NCBI RefSeq assembly: GCF_021134715.1
Contig: NC_060026.1
Span: forward strand, 2,852,001 to 2,916,000
Reading direction: 5' to 3'
DNA length: 64,000 bases
Origin: Daphnia pulex
Taxonomy: Eukaryota; Arthropoda; Branchiopoda; Diplostraca; Daphniidae
The stretch's first letter is position 1. Each line of letters opens with the position of its first letter. Of this stretch, positions 49,002-62,405 are shown in pieces. The notes under the pieces were generated by a model. It was not told where the DNA came from. It saw only the letters and a program-made list of their open reading frames with translations, and made no database searches. A program made the position numbers and the translations under genes.

Positions 49002-52000
49002 ATGCCCGTGACTTCAGGTGAGCTCAACGAGTGTAGTAACCATTGTTGGAGTGAGCTAATTTTTCTTGTTCGTTTTGACTCTCTTGATCGCAGATGCCAA
49101 GAGGGCTCTGGCTCTTCTTGAGCGAGTACAGCAAAAAGTTACAAATAACGATGCAGGCAATGGTGTGGCTTCCCAGGTCCAGACGGACTTGGACCTCCTC
49201 ACGAGCCTCCTGCAGAACCCTGTGCTCAGGAACATCCTCAAGCTGGAAGACTCGCTTGAGGAATTGAACCAACATCTGATGCACCACCCGTCCCTGCTGC
49301 CAAGTGATTTTGACATCGACAAATCAGGGACCCTGGTTGTCAATCAAAACATCCTCCAGACTAATCGTTCATCATTCAAGACCAAAGGGGGGAAGTCGAG
49401 CCCTTCCCTGAGCAACACCAGCTCGTCCAAGCAATCCACAGTCTCACCAGAGACCCACAAGAGAGATGTGGCCAAAACTGGAGCCGCATTTCAACAGTCC
49501 ATCCTGCAGGCAGCTGCCAAGAGAGAAATCATTGCCATTCAGGTATAAGAGAAAACAAATACTATTGAGACATCACAAGGCATTTTGGCCCCCATTGCGG
49601 TGCCGTGTTGTGCAACTCGTCCCTTTCATATTCGCCAAGTCAATTGTTCCTTGAAGATTGGAGCGCCCTTACTTGGTGGCTAGTAAAAGAAATGAAAAGG
49701 ATTCACGCACACACAAGACAAAAAGCGAGTTGTATCCAATCTCCTTTTTGCGGTTTCCTGAAAGAGGAGGAAGGAGAGGAGGGGGGCGCGTGCTTTTCGG
49801 TTCGAAACATTGATCAGCAGAATTTGATCGAAACAGAGCGTGTAATTTGGTCTTTTGACGTGGTGCGTGAAAAGAGTCCCCAGAGTTTGAAGTGAGATGA
49901 AGAGCACTCGTCCTCCTTGGTCCTCGACCTCCATTTCAATTGAATCAATAAGTCTTTCTTCTCTCTCTCTTTGCCTTTGTTCCCCCCTCCTACCATCTTT
50001 TAAAAAACATGGGGAAAAACACAATTTTTTAAAAAACCTTCTTTTTTTCTTTCTTTCTCTTTTATAGCTGAACAAGCCGGAAGGACAAAGCTTGGGATTC
50101 AGCGTCGTTGGATTGAGATCAGATCACAAAGGAGACTTGGGTATCTTCGTTCAAGAGATACAACCAACCGGAATCGCTGGAAGGTAAGAAAAGATCTTAT
50201 TTCATCAGTCGTGTGTACATCCTCCTTCTCCACCACTCAGCAACAACCGCACCAATTTCTTTTTTGATCTCGACAATGAAATTCCGCTACACATTTTTTC
50301 TCGGGAATCAACACACACAAACTCTTCCGAATTTTTCCCCCCTTATTTTTGTTATTTACTCCGCGCGTTGGCCAGAGTAAACAGGAGCCTTGTCTTTTAT
50401 TTATTTATTTTTCAACGGATAAGATCCAGCGGCGTCTATTGACTCACACACACGCTTAGCTGCTGAGCTGCTCCCTTTTATTTTGAGGTCGAATTCGAGT
50501 AGCGGGAAAATCCTGAGCGTACACAACATTCAAGTTTCAAATCGTCCAACGTGGGGCGCTGAGGTCGGCCTCCTCCATCGCCGGATGAAAAAAAGGAAGA
50601 AAAGGAGTTGAGAGGCGACGAGAGGGGAAGATTGGCTTGCATGGCGCAGACTCGGCGGACGCAGCCATCGGTCTGGATGGCAGTCGAGCTCCAAGTTCTT
50701 GAGCGATCGGGCTCTGCGATAGCGTCGACATGCCGACGCCCGCCGACGTCCTCGCACCGCTCACATCTCACGGATTGTTGTTCCCCTTGTGATTTTTTAC
50801 CCATTTCCAAAAAAAGAGAAAAAAGAAGGATTTCTCCTTTCCCTTTTGTCGTGTGCCCAATCACCACCAAGTGAAAAAGAAGAAGAAATCGCCAGAAAAT
50901 AACTGTGGAGAGCCTCTTCGATCGCCCTTGACTCTTTTGTGTGTGTGTGTGGGTCTGTGAGCGTCTAGAGAGTCGTGGTCTTTGACGACCGTCTCGAGTG
51001 TTGGGTTTTATTTTTCCTCGTTGCGGAAGAGATAAAATTCGTCGTCCTCCTCCTCATCGTCGTCGTCGTCGTGTGTGTCATTGTCGCTCCCCCCTCGCTG
51101 ATAGCCTGGCGCCAAGTCTTCCCAACAAGCTCCTTCATCTATTGATCTCACGGCTTTCTCTCTCTCTCGTCTTACGGTCAATGGCGTTGAGAGAACATCG
51201 CAGGCCGTCCTCATAGCGGCCAACACACATCCTCCTCTCTCTACCAAAGAGACTCAGAGTTCCTCCAGGGGGGACCGTGGGAGATTGAACAGCCCCCCGT
51301 CTCTTTTCAAATCCACGCGGGGCTGAATCCGACAGTGTCATCATCTACAAGGAAGGAGAAGAAAAGAAACACACACACACGAGCCCCAGAGTTCTTCTTC
51401 TTCTTCTTCCTTTTAACACACACAAAAAAACTCGTGTTCTGTTCTGCGCTCACCCCCATCCAACAACTGGTGGAAAGGCAGAGAGAGAGCACCGATCGAT
51501 AGGTATATTCTTTTTCTTCCTCCTGTGGGGGACCGGGTTTTTGTTGCAACTAACAGAAGCAAAAACTGGGAGTAGTAGTTGTACACGAGCGTCTATTTTA
51601 TTTTAATATTTTTTCGGTGTGTGTGTGTCGCGGGGGAGTCGAGTTGGTTTGTCACGACCCGCTAAACTTTGAGAGACAAGAGTCGTTTTTGTGCTGGCGG
51701 TTATTTGGCGATTTTCGCAGGCGAGCGCGATGTAACTTGGCTTTTTTTTAGACGACTGTTGGTGATGACAGTTGTTTCCATTCCGGGTCCTAGCCCGGGA
51801 GAGAGAGGACCGGAGTCTTAACGAAACGCAGGCGCAAAATGAAAACAAAACAGCCCATCCACCCACCCACACGCACGCACACATCACCAGCTAGAAGGTC
51901 TCTAGTCGATTTGTTGGCGATGGCTTTTGAAACGTTTTTTGATCGTCTGTTTCTTATTGTCAAAAGGAAGGGCCGGAATGAGGTGGTGGACCAACGGGAT

Positions 52001-55000
52001 TGGTCGGACTTTAGTATCGTGGGAAAAAAAAAATACAAGCGTTGGGCAACACTGGTTTCCGCAATGGGCGCTACAAGTTGTGAATCGATTTGTACGTGGA
52101 GACCGCGACGTTGTAACCGGTCGGCGGTCAGATCCGGTCCACGTTTGAATTTATTTTCCAAAGTTAAATTCCGATCGAGATTTTTCTAAATGGCTAGACA
52201 CACACACACACAATAGGGGCGTGGTCGAATCAAGATGGTAGGCTCTCCCCAATAAAAAAAAAAACAAACAAAAAACTTTTAATTGAAAAGAAAAAGTTTT
52301 TAAAGTAGAAAAATCCTACCGGAATAAAAAAAAAGGATTTTTGATTTTCCTTTTTCCAACTAACTTTATTGATTACCATTTTTCTTTTCCACCCCTCCCG
52401 TCCCGAGCGGATGGTTCACATTGGCTGTTGAGCGAACGTGATGCATTGAGCTGGAAAAGCCAAACGGACAATACCCGACGACGGAAGATAAAAAAAAAGG
52501 AAAGAGGCAAATTTGGTTGCTGATGATTTCACAAAATAAAATGTTAAAAAGAAAAGGGCGGATGCAGTTCTTCTCTCGGTTGGAGAAAGGATCGTGCTTC
52601 TTTATATGGTCGACTGAATGATCCAGCAATTCCGTTTGCTTGATCAATAACTCCTGGATATGTGTGTGTGTGTCCTACTCCGTTTCTATATTTTTCATTC
52701 CCCCCCGAGTGTGTGTGTGTGTGTGCGTTCGAGTTGAGCCATGGCCCAGAGAGAAAAAAGAGGCTCTTGTGTTTGTGTGTGTGTGAGGGTCTAAAGCTAC
52801 TAACGCAAAGGGAATATAATGACCATTGCCATATTTACAACAAGTCCCTTTGTTGTTTGTGCTGTGCCCCTGCCATGGCAAAATGGCGGCCAGTCGGGGG
52901 GCTATGTTGTTATATGTTGTGTTTCGAGTGGAATTGAATTACACTGGGAAATTGGATTTGATGCGCACACGATCCTCTTTTTATAGACGGGAGAGTAGTA
53001 GAGAGAAAGGGAGATTGCCGGCAATGTTATTACCTTGTTATATGGGTGAGTCTGCGTTTGTGTGTGTGTGTAGGAACAAACTCCCTCTCTTCCTCCATCC
53101 ATCCCCCTTCGATAAAAAAGGAAGAAAAAAAATTGTTTGATCGTCATTTATTTTTGCCGGAAGGGCTTGCAAATGCGATTCCGGTTTGCCAAGGATGGAC
53201 GTGTCCGAGCTGATGGATAATTTCCCTGCCGACCCGAAAAGAAATTTTTGATTTGCTTTTTTTTTTTCGACGCCATCGTTTTTTTTGTGTGTGTGATTTA
53301 TTGAAATTAGGTCTGTCTCGCCAAGGTTCCTTCACTCATCCGCACACGCTCCATTCCGCATCGGATGCCTAAAATAGAGCTAGGGTTAGATATTCTTATC
53401 TCTCGTCGGTGGGCGGGATGCGTGTAACTCTTTTTCGGGAGGGGATTTTGATTGCTTTGCTCTCTCTTTTTTCTTCTTCTCTCTCTCTGTCTGCCTGTCA
53501 TATTCTTGTCTGTTGTATAATAACTAGCCTATAGCTATAGCTTTACTTCTTCTTCTTCTTTCCCCTTTTGTCGTCTTGATGTTTGCGCTTGCTCCTTTTT
53601 CCCTCTTCCGACGCCGCATCGTCGATCGATATAGCCCCGCTCTCGTCGTTGCTACCACCAGTCAGTCGGAGGCTCTTCACCCGAGGAAGGAGATCAAAAA
53701 AGAAAAAAGGGAAATACAAGATGAACCAATGAAGAGTTGGAGGATCGTCCTTCTTCTCATTCCTTTTTTTCTTCTTCTTCTTTGGGTGGGTCGTCCTACC
53801 TTATTTATGTTCTCCTGGAGGAGGTGGATGGATGGGGAGGTAACTGGGTTGGCTTGAGGCTACCACTTTGAAACCACTCGTGTTTCATGTATAGCTCAGT
53901 AGGATCTGTAATTGGATTCGAGGTCCCTACTCTTTATTTTTTCTTTTTCTCTCTGGTCTTCCGCTCAATTACGAAAGGAGCTGAAAATAATCCATTTCTC
54001 CGTTTTCACATGGATCGAGATTTCTCACTTTCTTTCTATTTTTTTCTTGTCCGGAAAAAAGAAGAAGAAACAGTTACGACGTCTGACTGGGGCTGGGTCT
54101 CTTTAGTGGCCGCCTATCGATCCGCCCTGCGTTGGAGTAGGAGTTACCGCAATGAATCGATCCAGCAGCGGCTCCTTTTTTCTGTTTTTCCAGCCGTAGA
54201 CGGAGAAGAAACAACAATTGTGCAAAAGCCCATTTACTGATTGAAAATGGCCAACCACTTTTCCCATGTCCATTTCGGGATGTTTTTGTGTGTGTGTGGA
54301 CTGTGCCATTGTTTACCTTTCGCCCGTCTCTGCCCGTCGCTGCTGGGTGGGTGGGTAGGCATGTGGAAGATGGATGATGATCCAGCAAGAGACGATGGAC
54401 GGCCCACAGTCCTTCTTGCTTGCCTGCCTGCCTTGTGTTGTTGTTGGATTCGAACGTGACCGGAGGGGGGGTTGGTGGATGCTTTTGCTCTGATTGCTCT
54501 CATTCCGTCTTCTTTTTGATTTATTGACGAGTTAAAAAGAGATCTCCCATGTATATGCACATTGTTTGTTTCTCCTCCTACTGCCCAGGTTTTTTTCTTT
54601 TTCCTCTTTTGAGCTGGACCCCCACCCCATCCAGCTGTCTGTGGGTGGCAATGATCCCTCACTCCCGCCGCCTCCATTCCGAAAATAAAGGAGAAAAACT
54701 CGTTGCAATTGGAATGACGGACAAGTAGATTACACGGGATTTCTCTTTATCTCGTCCCGAAAATGAAAGGGGAGGAGGAACTATTTCGTCTTCTCTACTG
54801 GCCGGCCCTGTGTGTGTGTGTGCGAAGGGGGAAAACGAGAATAGCCACCGGATATTCCGTCGTTTTCGTTTCCATTTTCCCGGGGAAAAAGGATGTGACA
54901 TGATGCGATTTCGGAAGGATCCATCACGTCCGAACGAAGGACACAAAAATGGGGTTGGGAAATAAAAATAAAAACACACACACACACACAGCCGGACGGG

Positions 55001-58000
55001 CGGAAGAAGAAAATGTCCGATCCAGCAATCGTGGAATGTTTGGAAAGACTGGAAGCCCATCTTCTTCTTCTTCTTTCTCCCCCCATTGTCTTCCGCCGAG
55101 GTTATTGTGTGCGGTCGGCGAAAATGGGAGAAAGAAGAAGAAGAACCGGGACGTGAGAGAATTTCGACACGCTCCGGCGTTCAGAATTATTATTATTATT
55201 TATTCTTTTTTATATTGCGCCAAGAAATCCGATCCGGGTTCCTTTTTTGTCTCTTTCTCTGTGTGTGTTTGCTCCCTTGGTCCCCTGGATCAAGAAAGAA
55301 AAAGAAAATGTCGTTTTTTCTCTTCCGCCTTAGCCAAAGACACAGTGAGAGAAAAAGAAAGAGAAGAACAAAATACAACGGGATCGATAGGCCGCTGGGG
55401 AGTGTCAAGGAGGGGATTTTTTTTTGTTTTTTTTTTTCGGGATATAGAAGGAGGTTGTGTGTGTTGGTATATACAAAGATGGAGGACCTGGTGGAAGACA
55501 ATTGTCTTTTCTTCATTTGTTGACACGCAACTATCAACGCGACGGATCCCAACTTTAGTATTTGATTTGATTTTGTATCTGTTTTTCTTTTTCTTGTTGC
55601 AGAGATGGTCGACTGGCCGAGGGCGATCAAATCCTGGCGATTGACGGACAAGTGCTGGAAGCGGCCATCTCGCACCAGGCGGCCATTGGCATCTTGCAGC
55701 GGGCTCGTGGCGTCGTCGACTTGGTAGTGGCCCGCGGTGTCAACCCAGAAGTGCCGCACATCCCGCTCATCAGTTTGCAGCAGTCCCAGCAGCCGTCGTC
55801 TATCGTTGAATTCGCCCAGCAGCAGCAACTGATCCAGCAAGAAAAGACTCAGCAGCAGCAGCAGCAGCAGCAGCACAAGTTGCAGCAGCAGCTGTCATCG
55901 CCGGCCAGCAGCACTCGAAGCCGCAGCAGTCAAAGTAGTCAGCACAGCGCCGCTGCTGCCTCATCTTCTTCTCGATCGGCTTCGCCTCAACCACCAGCGC
56001 TGCCGCAACAACAACAACAGCCACCGGCGGCTCCTTTGTTGTCCTCGTCGCCAACGTCGTTCACCACTTTGACGACAACAGATCCAATCAAGAACAACAA
56101 CGGTGTCGACGTGGTTGAAATCATCACCACCGCCAGTCTAGCGGCCCCATCTCTCGGCCGTTCACCTTCCGCCTTGAGTGACGGATCCAAGACTGGAGGC
56201 GATATGGTGGTGTGCAATACTACTCTCTTCTTTTTTCTTTCCTTTCCTTCTTTATTTTTTGGCCTAGCAAAGTGGGTGGGGGGGGGGAAGAAGGGAAAAA
56301 GTTTGTAGGCCCCCCCCCCCCCCACCCGCCACTCTTGAAAACTTTTTCTTATAGCAAGTGCTTGCAGCTCGACTAATTTCGCTCAACTCCCTTTGTGTGT
56401 GTGTCTGGGCTCGTTTCCCCCTTTTGGCCTGGCCGGAAAGAAGAAAAAAGTTGGTTTTAATACCGTCTGAACGTGTTGCTGCTGCTGCTCGTCTCGTCTT
56501 GTTCGCAGAAGATGTTTCTCCTCGTTTTCTCATTTTCGATGGGAAAAAAAGAGACTTGGAGTACGTCCTACTTAACAGTGTCAGCTCGTTAGCTAATGAA
56601 TGCGCGGCGCTCATCTCTTAATTACAAGTTTGTGCAACCCCCACCACCCCGCCAGCGTGAATGGAAGGAAATATCCACCACCACCACCACCGCTACCCCT
56701 TTTCTTTTTTGATTAAAAACTGCCTTTGGCTGGGGAATGACATTTATTCGCTCATCGATCCAAACCATCATTTCTCCCTTCTCCGGGGTTGATATTTGAG
56801 CTATCGATAGGAACCAAAGATAGAAAAAAAGGCTTGAGTGGATCTACCGCTGTGAGATTATTGTCCAGCTGCTGCTGCTGCAGGTTCGCCCGCATTGTCG
56901 TAAAATGTCGTTGCTATAGTAACCCACGATCGGACCTTTGTTTTTTAATTTGACGCTCCCCCCTGTTGGTCCACCCCACCCCGATTCGCATTGTCGCTTT
57001 CATCGTTTTCTCCTTATGCGTCTCGATTGTGTCTTTCCACATCCCTCTCGTCCACTTGAGGCACTTGCCAATGAGGCAGATTAGTCACGCCTCGTTGCCT
57101 TCGTCCATCTTCTTTTTCTTTTGGACGTCCTGCCACCAGTTTGAAATCGTTTCACTTGTCAAAGACTTGGGCTCCTCCGTTTTTCTATTTTTGACAATTG
57201 GTCCCTTCTCTCTCTCACTCTTCCATCTTGATTGTCGTCCGGAGGTTAGGATGTCCCAGTCTTTTTTCATCTTTTCTTTTTTCTTTTCTTTTCTTTTCTC
57301 ATTTCAAAATGTCAAATGATTTAATTGATTTTCATCCATCACTTTTGACAGCTCAACACAGAGTGGGCCCAGGTTGAGGTGGTCGATCTAATCAACGATG
57401 GATCCGGACTCGGTTTCGGTATCATTGGTGGGCGGAGTACTGGCGTTGTCGTTAAAACCATCGTCCCCGGTGGAGTTTCTGATCGGGTATTATTCTGAAA
57501 TCTTTTGATTGATTGTCGATTGATTTCTTTGGGGGAGCAATGTTTTGGGCGTGTGTTAATTGAATTTCTCTTGCGCTTTCATAGGATGGACGATTACAGA
57601 GTGGAGATCATATCCTTCAGATTGGCGAAGTCAGCCTGCGCGGTATGGGCTCGGAGCAAGTGGCGGCCGTTTTGCGCCAGTCTGGCACACAAGTCCGTCT
57701 GGTCGTGGCCCGACCCATCGAACCCACATCTCCCGATTATCAGGTAACACAAAACATCCAATCTATTCAAATATTTCACCATTTGATTTTCAACTTCAGA
57801 CGTCGGTTGTTTATTTTCGGGCCGGTTGCCAAATAGAAACCGACAAAAAGTTGTCGAATTGAAATGGTCCGAGCGGAGATTTGGCGATCTTAAAAGAAGG
57901 ACAGAAAGAAAGGAGAAATCATAGTTGTCGATTTCCGGCTTCCTCTTTTTTTGTTTTTATCACTCGCGATAACGGAATGTTTTTGGCGCGTAATGGGCCC

Positions 58001-61000
58001 GCTTCCAAACCTATTTGAAAGCTCCCCCTCCGGCTCTTTGAATCGTTTATTGTCACTCTTCCGCCGTAGTTGCGAACGTTTCCGATGGAAGAAGAAATCG
58101 CAGTTTATACAGTCGAGTTGATAAATATCTCTCTCTCCCGATAGGAGCTAGACTCAGCTTCCACACGGGTAGGCCCTCCGCCGGAATAGATAAAAAAAGA
58201 AGAAAAGTGTGGGGGTGTGGGAGAATTGTTTAAGATCGATGCGAATCATTCTGATGTTTTTATTGCAAATCTTTTATTTTATTTGGTTCCATGTTTCTTT
58301 AACTCTTTGCATTTATTTGAAAAAATAATCCAGGGCATGAGCAGTAGCGCGCCGATCGTTCCCACCAAAGTGCTGGGCGATCCGGAAGAGCTGGAAAGAC
58401 ATTTAGCCATGCATCAAAACGGAGCCTTCCAAGTGGTTGACCCTTTCGTCGGCGCTGCCGTCGATCTGGAAAACAACGCCGCCATGCTGTCCATCGACGG
58501 ATTCGATGACCGGTTCATTTTCACTCCGCCGACGCTCGAATTGCAGCAGTCGGACGTTCAACTCCATGCAAGTTTTTTTCCCTACGATTTCACCTTATCC
58601 ATTGAAATAATACGAGACGGGAGCGGCTAATTTTTGGATTATTGATGGCAGGTTACTTCCAGTGTGCCTCGGGGTGAATCCGTCATCCAGTTGAGCGGCT
58701 CCCACCTGAGTGCCTCGACGACGGAAGAGACAGTGGAGATGGAGACTATCCAAATGGTTATTGGTCAGACGCCAGATCTGACGGCCGACATGAATGTGGA
58801 TTACCTGCCGGAAGTGGAAAACTTTGAGGTCCAGCTGAAGAAGGATGCACAAGGATTGGGCATCACGATAGCTGGATACGTTTGCGAAAGGGGTAAAGAC
58901 TATTTAGTTGGCCGGAAGATGTTCCTTGTAAAAAATTTTGATTTTAATCCGCCATTTGATTGACGCAGAGGAACTGTCGGGCATCTTTGTCAAGAGTATT
59001 AATCCGGGCAGCGTTGCGGATCTCTCTGGCCGGATTCAAATCAACGACCAGATTGTCGAGGTCGACGGCCAGTCTCTACGCGGATTCAACAACCACCAGG
59101 CCGTTGAGGTGCTGCGGAGCACGGGCCAGGTGGTCTGCCTGACGCTGGCCCGCTACTTGCGCGGACCCAAGTACGATCAACTCCAGCAGGCCATGGCCGA
59201 GAGCACGATCGCCTCGGTGACGCCCGCCGTTCCTTCGTACCGGCCTCCGTCTCCGCCTCCTGCGTCACCACCTCCAACGATCCCGCGGTCTCCTCCGCCG
59301 GCCCTGCCAGTCGTCTTTCAAGATCCCAAACCAGATGTTCCTTCCGTCTTTCTCAACGGCCAGGAGCAGAAGCCGCCACAGCCGCATCATCATCACGAGC
59401 GCGTCGACAGTCTCGACGCCAGCCCTCGCCTACCCCAAGTGCCTGTACGTCTATAGCCAATCAGATCATTTCAATATGGTCCGCCGGGCGAATGGGAAAA
59501 AAAAAAAGAAAAAAGTTGTTTGACGATCTCTCTATTTACTTTTTCTTTCTTTGGGACGCATAGGAACCCGAGTCTGACCAATTGATGGATCTGGATCGAT
59601 TCGACCCTCTCGCCTCGCCAAGTAACGCTCTGGATTATTCATCGCTGTCGCCGGAAGAGCTGGAGAAGCTCATCGATCACGTCTACTCTGCCCAACTCTC
59701 GCCGCAATGCGAGGCCGCCATTATCGGTAAGGTTTCCCCTTTTCCAATTTTCGTTTCAATTTGATGAAAAGAAGAAAAAAGGAAAAGAAAAAGAAAAAAG
59801 TCTGTGGGCAAGAGAGAAAATACTTGAAAGAAAGTTCCTTTTGACATTTTTCCCAACAGCCAAATGGCGATCGATGGTGGAGGAGGACGTGGACATTGTG
59901 GTGGCGCAGCTGTCCAAGTTCCAGCCTTCCGGAGGACTGGGCATCAGCCTGGAAGGCACGGTCGATGTGGAGGAAGGCCGCGAAGTTCGACCGCATCACT
60001 ACATCCGCTCGATCCTGCCCGAAGGGCCCGTCGGCTCCAACGGCATCCTGCACAGCGGCGACGAGCTGCTGGAGGTCAACGGACGCAAACTGCTCGGCCT
60101 CAGCCACGTCGAAGTCGTCTCCATTCTCAAAGATCTTCCGCAGTCTGTGCGGATGGTTTGCGCCCGCCGCCAGACCCACCTGCTGCCCACCCAGCTGCCT
60201 TCACGGCCAATCGATGCCACCCAAGATCGAGCGGCCTTCGCCTCTAGGGTAAAAACAACAAAACAGAACATGCGGCTGGACTGGACGTTCATTTCCGGAA
60301 GCCGGAATGATGATCCGCATTAAAAGTGCCTTTTTTTCTGTTTTGATAATTAACTTTTCTCTGTCTGTCTGTCGCAGAATATCCTCGGAGGTAGCCTGCA
60401 GAGCCTGATTCCGCCTGGCGACCGATTGGTGAAAGCCAAATCCGACGGTTCGCTGGCTTCCACTTCGGTGTCGCCGGCTGCTGACTCGCCGCTCTCAAAG
60501 AGCCATCGATCGCGCAGCTTGGAGCCGCTCAGCGGCCTCGCCACGTGGAGCTCTGAACCGCAGGTCATCGAACTCGTCAAAGGCGAGCGTGGACTAGGTT
60601 TCTCCATTCTAGACTATCAGGTACAGTACTTGTTTTCTTTTTCCTTTTTTTGGCCCAGCAGCTCAGTAGTCATCATCCATCGCCAGCATTTCCCTTCTTT
60701 TCTTTTTTATTTATCTCTTCATTTGCTTTGATTTGATTTGCTCGTCGGTCGCAGGATCCCATGAATCCCAGCGAGACCATCATCGTCATCCGCAGCCTGG
60801 TGCCTGGCGGAGTTGCGCAGCAAGACGGCCGTCTCATCCCCGGGGACCGGCTCCTCTTCGTCAACGACATCAACTTGGAGAACGCTTCGCTCGACGAAGC
60901 CGTCCAGGTTTTGAAGGGCGCGCCTCGCGGCCTCGTTCAGATTGGCGTTGCTAAGCCGCATCCCGTCTCGCTCAACGAGAGCGGCTCCAACGGCGGCCCG

Positions 61001-62077
61001 GCTGGCGCTCCAGGGGCTTCCGAGATGCAGGCAAGTTGATCCAACCAACCAACCAACCCACCCAAGTTGTTGTTGTTGTTGCTGCTGCCCGTCACAAATG
61101 TCGACGCTATATTGTTAAACTACTACTCATCCTGACCGCTAGAGTCCGCGCTTGGTTTGGGGGGTTATTATTATTTTGTTGTTGTTGTTGTTGTCGTTTC
61201 TCGATTCTTTTTTTATTTATTTATTTCCTGGAACATTTGATCCTCCCATCCACCAACCCCCGGTACAGGCTAATACGATCCGTAGTTGGAAGTTTTTCGG
61301 GTCCCAGTAGGTATAGTTTGGCGCTCGTCTGGTGTAGTTAAAAACAAAAACGTATCGACAACTACCACTTCTACTTCCGCTACTATACTACTACTACTAC
61401 CACCACTACTTCCGGCAAAACAAATCAAATCGAAAATCCTCGTCTATCCGTATGAAAAAAAAAAAAAATCCTTAGAATTTTTATTTTGTTTGTCCTCTGC
61501 TCCTCGGCCTGCCCCACGACCAAACTCTTCGACGATTTGCTCTGTTGTTGTTGAACTTGTCGTCGCCTCGCAGATAATTGACGAAGTGGAGCTGTCGGAG
61601 GACGACGTCGTCGACGGCGAAGGCAATTCCGGCCTTGACGACGATGACGACGACGATGAGTTACTGGTCCCGAAGAGTCCCACTCCCGTCCAGGACGAGT
61701 TCTGCTCGTTCGACGACACGGACGACAACACGGACTTTGAAGACGTTGAAAGCGGAGCGGGCGGAGCTGGAGGAAGAGGAGGTTTAGGCTTGGGGATGAC
61801 GAAAGTCTTTGCATCCGTCCTGGATGTCGACGACGGCGAGTCGCAGGAAGATGACGAAGACGACGACGACGACGGCCAGCCGCCCTCGCTTCCGCCCACT
61901 TTGCCCCCGGTGCTGATTGTGACGGACGACGCCGACGTCGGCCCGGCCGCTTCCGCTTGCCCGTCGCCTCAGCCGTCCATCATCAGCCGGCCGGTCTCTA
62001 CCACGGGTGTCGTCCTCCACTCGTTGGTCTACGCTCCTCGCCCTTACTCGGCCCCCAAGAACATCAATCCCTCCTAA
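49002..62077 (+). CDS. Patj: Patj/MPDZ-type multi-PDZ polarity scaffold (short isoform)
   Basis: A scaffold of the Crumbs complex that binds Stardust/Pals1 through L27 and membrane proteins through PDZ domains. Exons: 49002-49017, 49094-49542, 50068-50183, 55603-56209, 57352-57486, 57585-57743, 58334-58567, 58652-58892, 58969-59444, 59564-59726, 59860-60248, 60378-60620, 60755-61030 and 61574-62077. They total 4008 nt (1335 aa) with all phases consistent. Domains: L27 (about 6-90), PDZ1 (SLGFSVVG, about 151-238), PDZ2 (GLGFGIIGG, about 403-488), PDZ3 (GLGITIAGY, about 625-715), PDZ4 (GLGISLEG, about 875-968) and PDZ5 (GLGFSILDY, about 1056-1143), then an acidic tail ([10 protein letters not shown]). 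The order L27-PDZ1-5 matches the first half of vertebrate PATJ/MPDZ. PolyQ follows PDZ1. The exon 4 donor is either 56206 or 56209. Introns after exons 7 and 13 appear to use GC donors. Confidence 0.9.
50184..55602 (+). other. Patj-like intron 3 (5.4 kb)
   Basis: It interrupts PDZ1 between residues of the carboxylate-loop half and the helix half. It contains CA/TG repeats, T- and A-rich tracts, a CGT triplet run (51058-51070), and GC-richer islands at about 50530-50760 and 51030-51350. The second island holds an antisense open stretch bounded by plausible splice sites. No plus-strand exon was recognised. Confidence 0.6.
55850..55880 (+). repeat. CAG repeat coding polyglutamine
   Basis: An uninterrupted run of about eight CAG codons, flanked by further Gln codons, in the exon 4 linker after PDZ1 of the Patj-like protein. 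Length variation between individuals is likely. Confidence 0.85.
56272..56323. repeat. G run facing a 14-C run
   Basis: GGGTGGGGGGGGG followed about 25 bp later by 14 consecutive C, just inside intron 4 of the Patj-like gene. The two tracts are complementary and could pair. Run lengths are unreliable in most assemblies. Confidence 0.75.
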
Positions 62078-62399
62078 TTTCTAATAACCAAAAACCAAAC
62101 AAAAATCAAATTTCAAATAATCGTAGCGAATTTCAATCAGAGCCTCTCTCTTTAATCTCATCATATTCTTCTTTCTTATTCTATTCTTCTTTTCTCACAT
62201 TGCCCTGATTAATAATAATCATCCGGATGTCGTAGTTTGAAAGGATTTTTCTTTGTTTGAATATTTTCTTCTCTTTCTTTTTACCCCTTTTGAAAAATTT
62301 GTCTCTTAAAAAATCGATGAGATAGAATTGAGAAAAAAAAACCAAATTTATGTTGCAGCTTCTCTTAATAATCCCGTCGGGAACCGGATGATATACAGA

Positions 62400-62405
62400 A
62401 ATAAA
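62400..62405 (+). terminator. candidate poly(A) signal after Patj-like exon 14
   Basis: AATAAA in CAGAAATAAAG, 323 nt after the stop at 62077. It supports exon 14 as a real last exon of a short transcript. Confidence 0.5.

Noticed and set aside
53888..53935. TAGCTCAGT followed by GGATTCGAGG, resembling tRNA A and B boxes
   Set aside because: The spacing is too short and no acceptor or anticodon stem can be formed.
54949..55644. Plus-strand open frame of 231 codons before Patj-like exon 4
   Set aside because: It lies in intron 3, is made of Lys/Glu and Phe/Ser low-complexity sequence, and ends in the wrong frame for exon 4.
61425..61899. Minus-strand Ser-rich and Arg-rich open frames of 129 and 151 codons
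   Set aside because: They are antisense shadows of the acidic exon 14 (GAC/GAT codons read as Ser or Arg codons).
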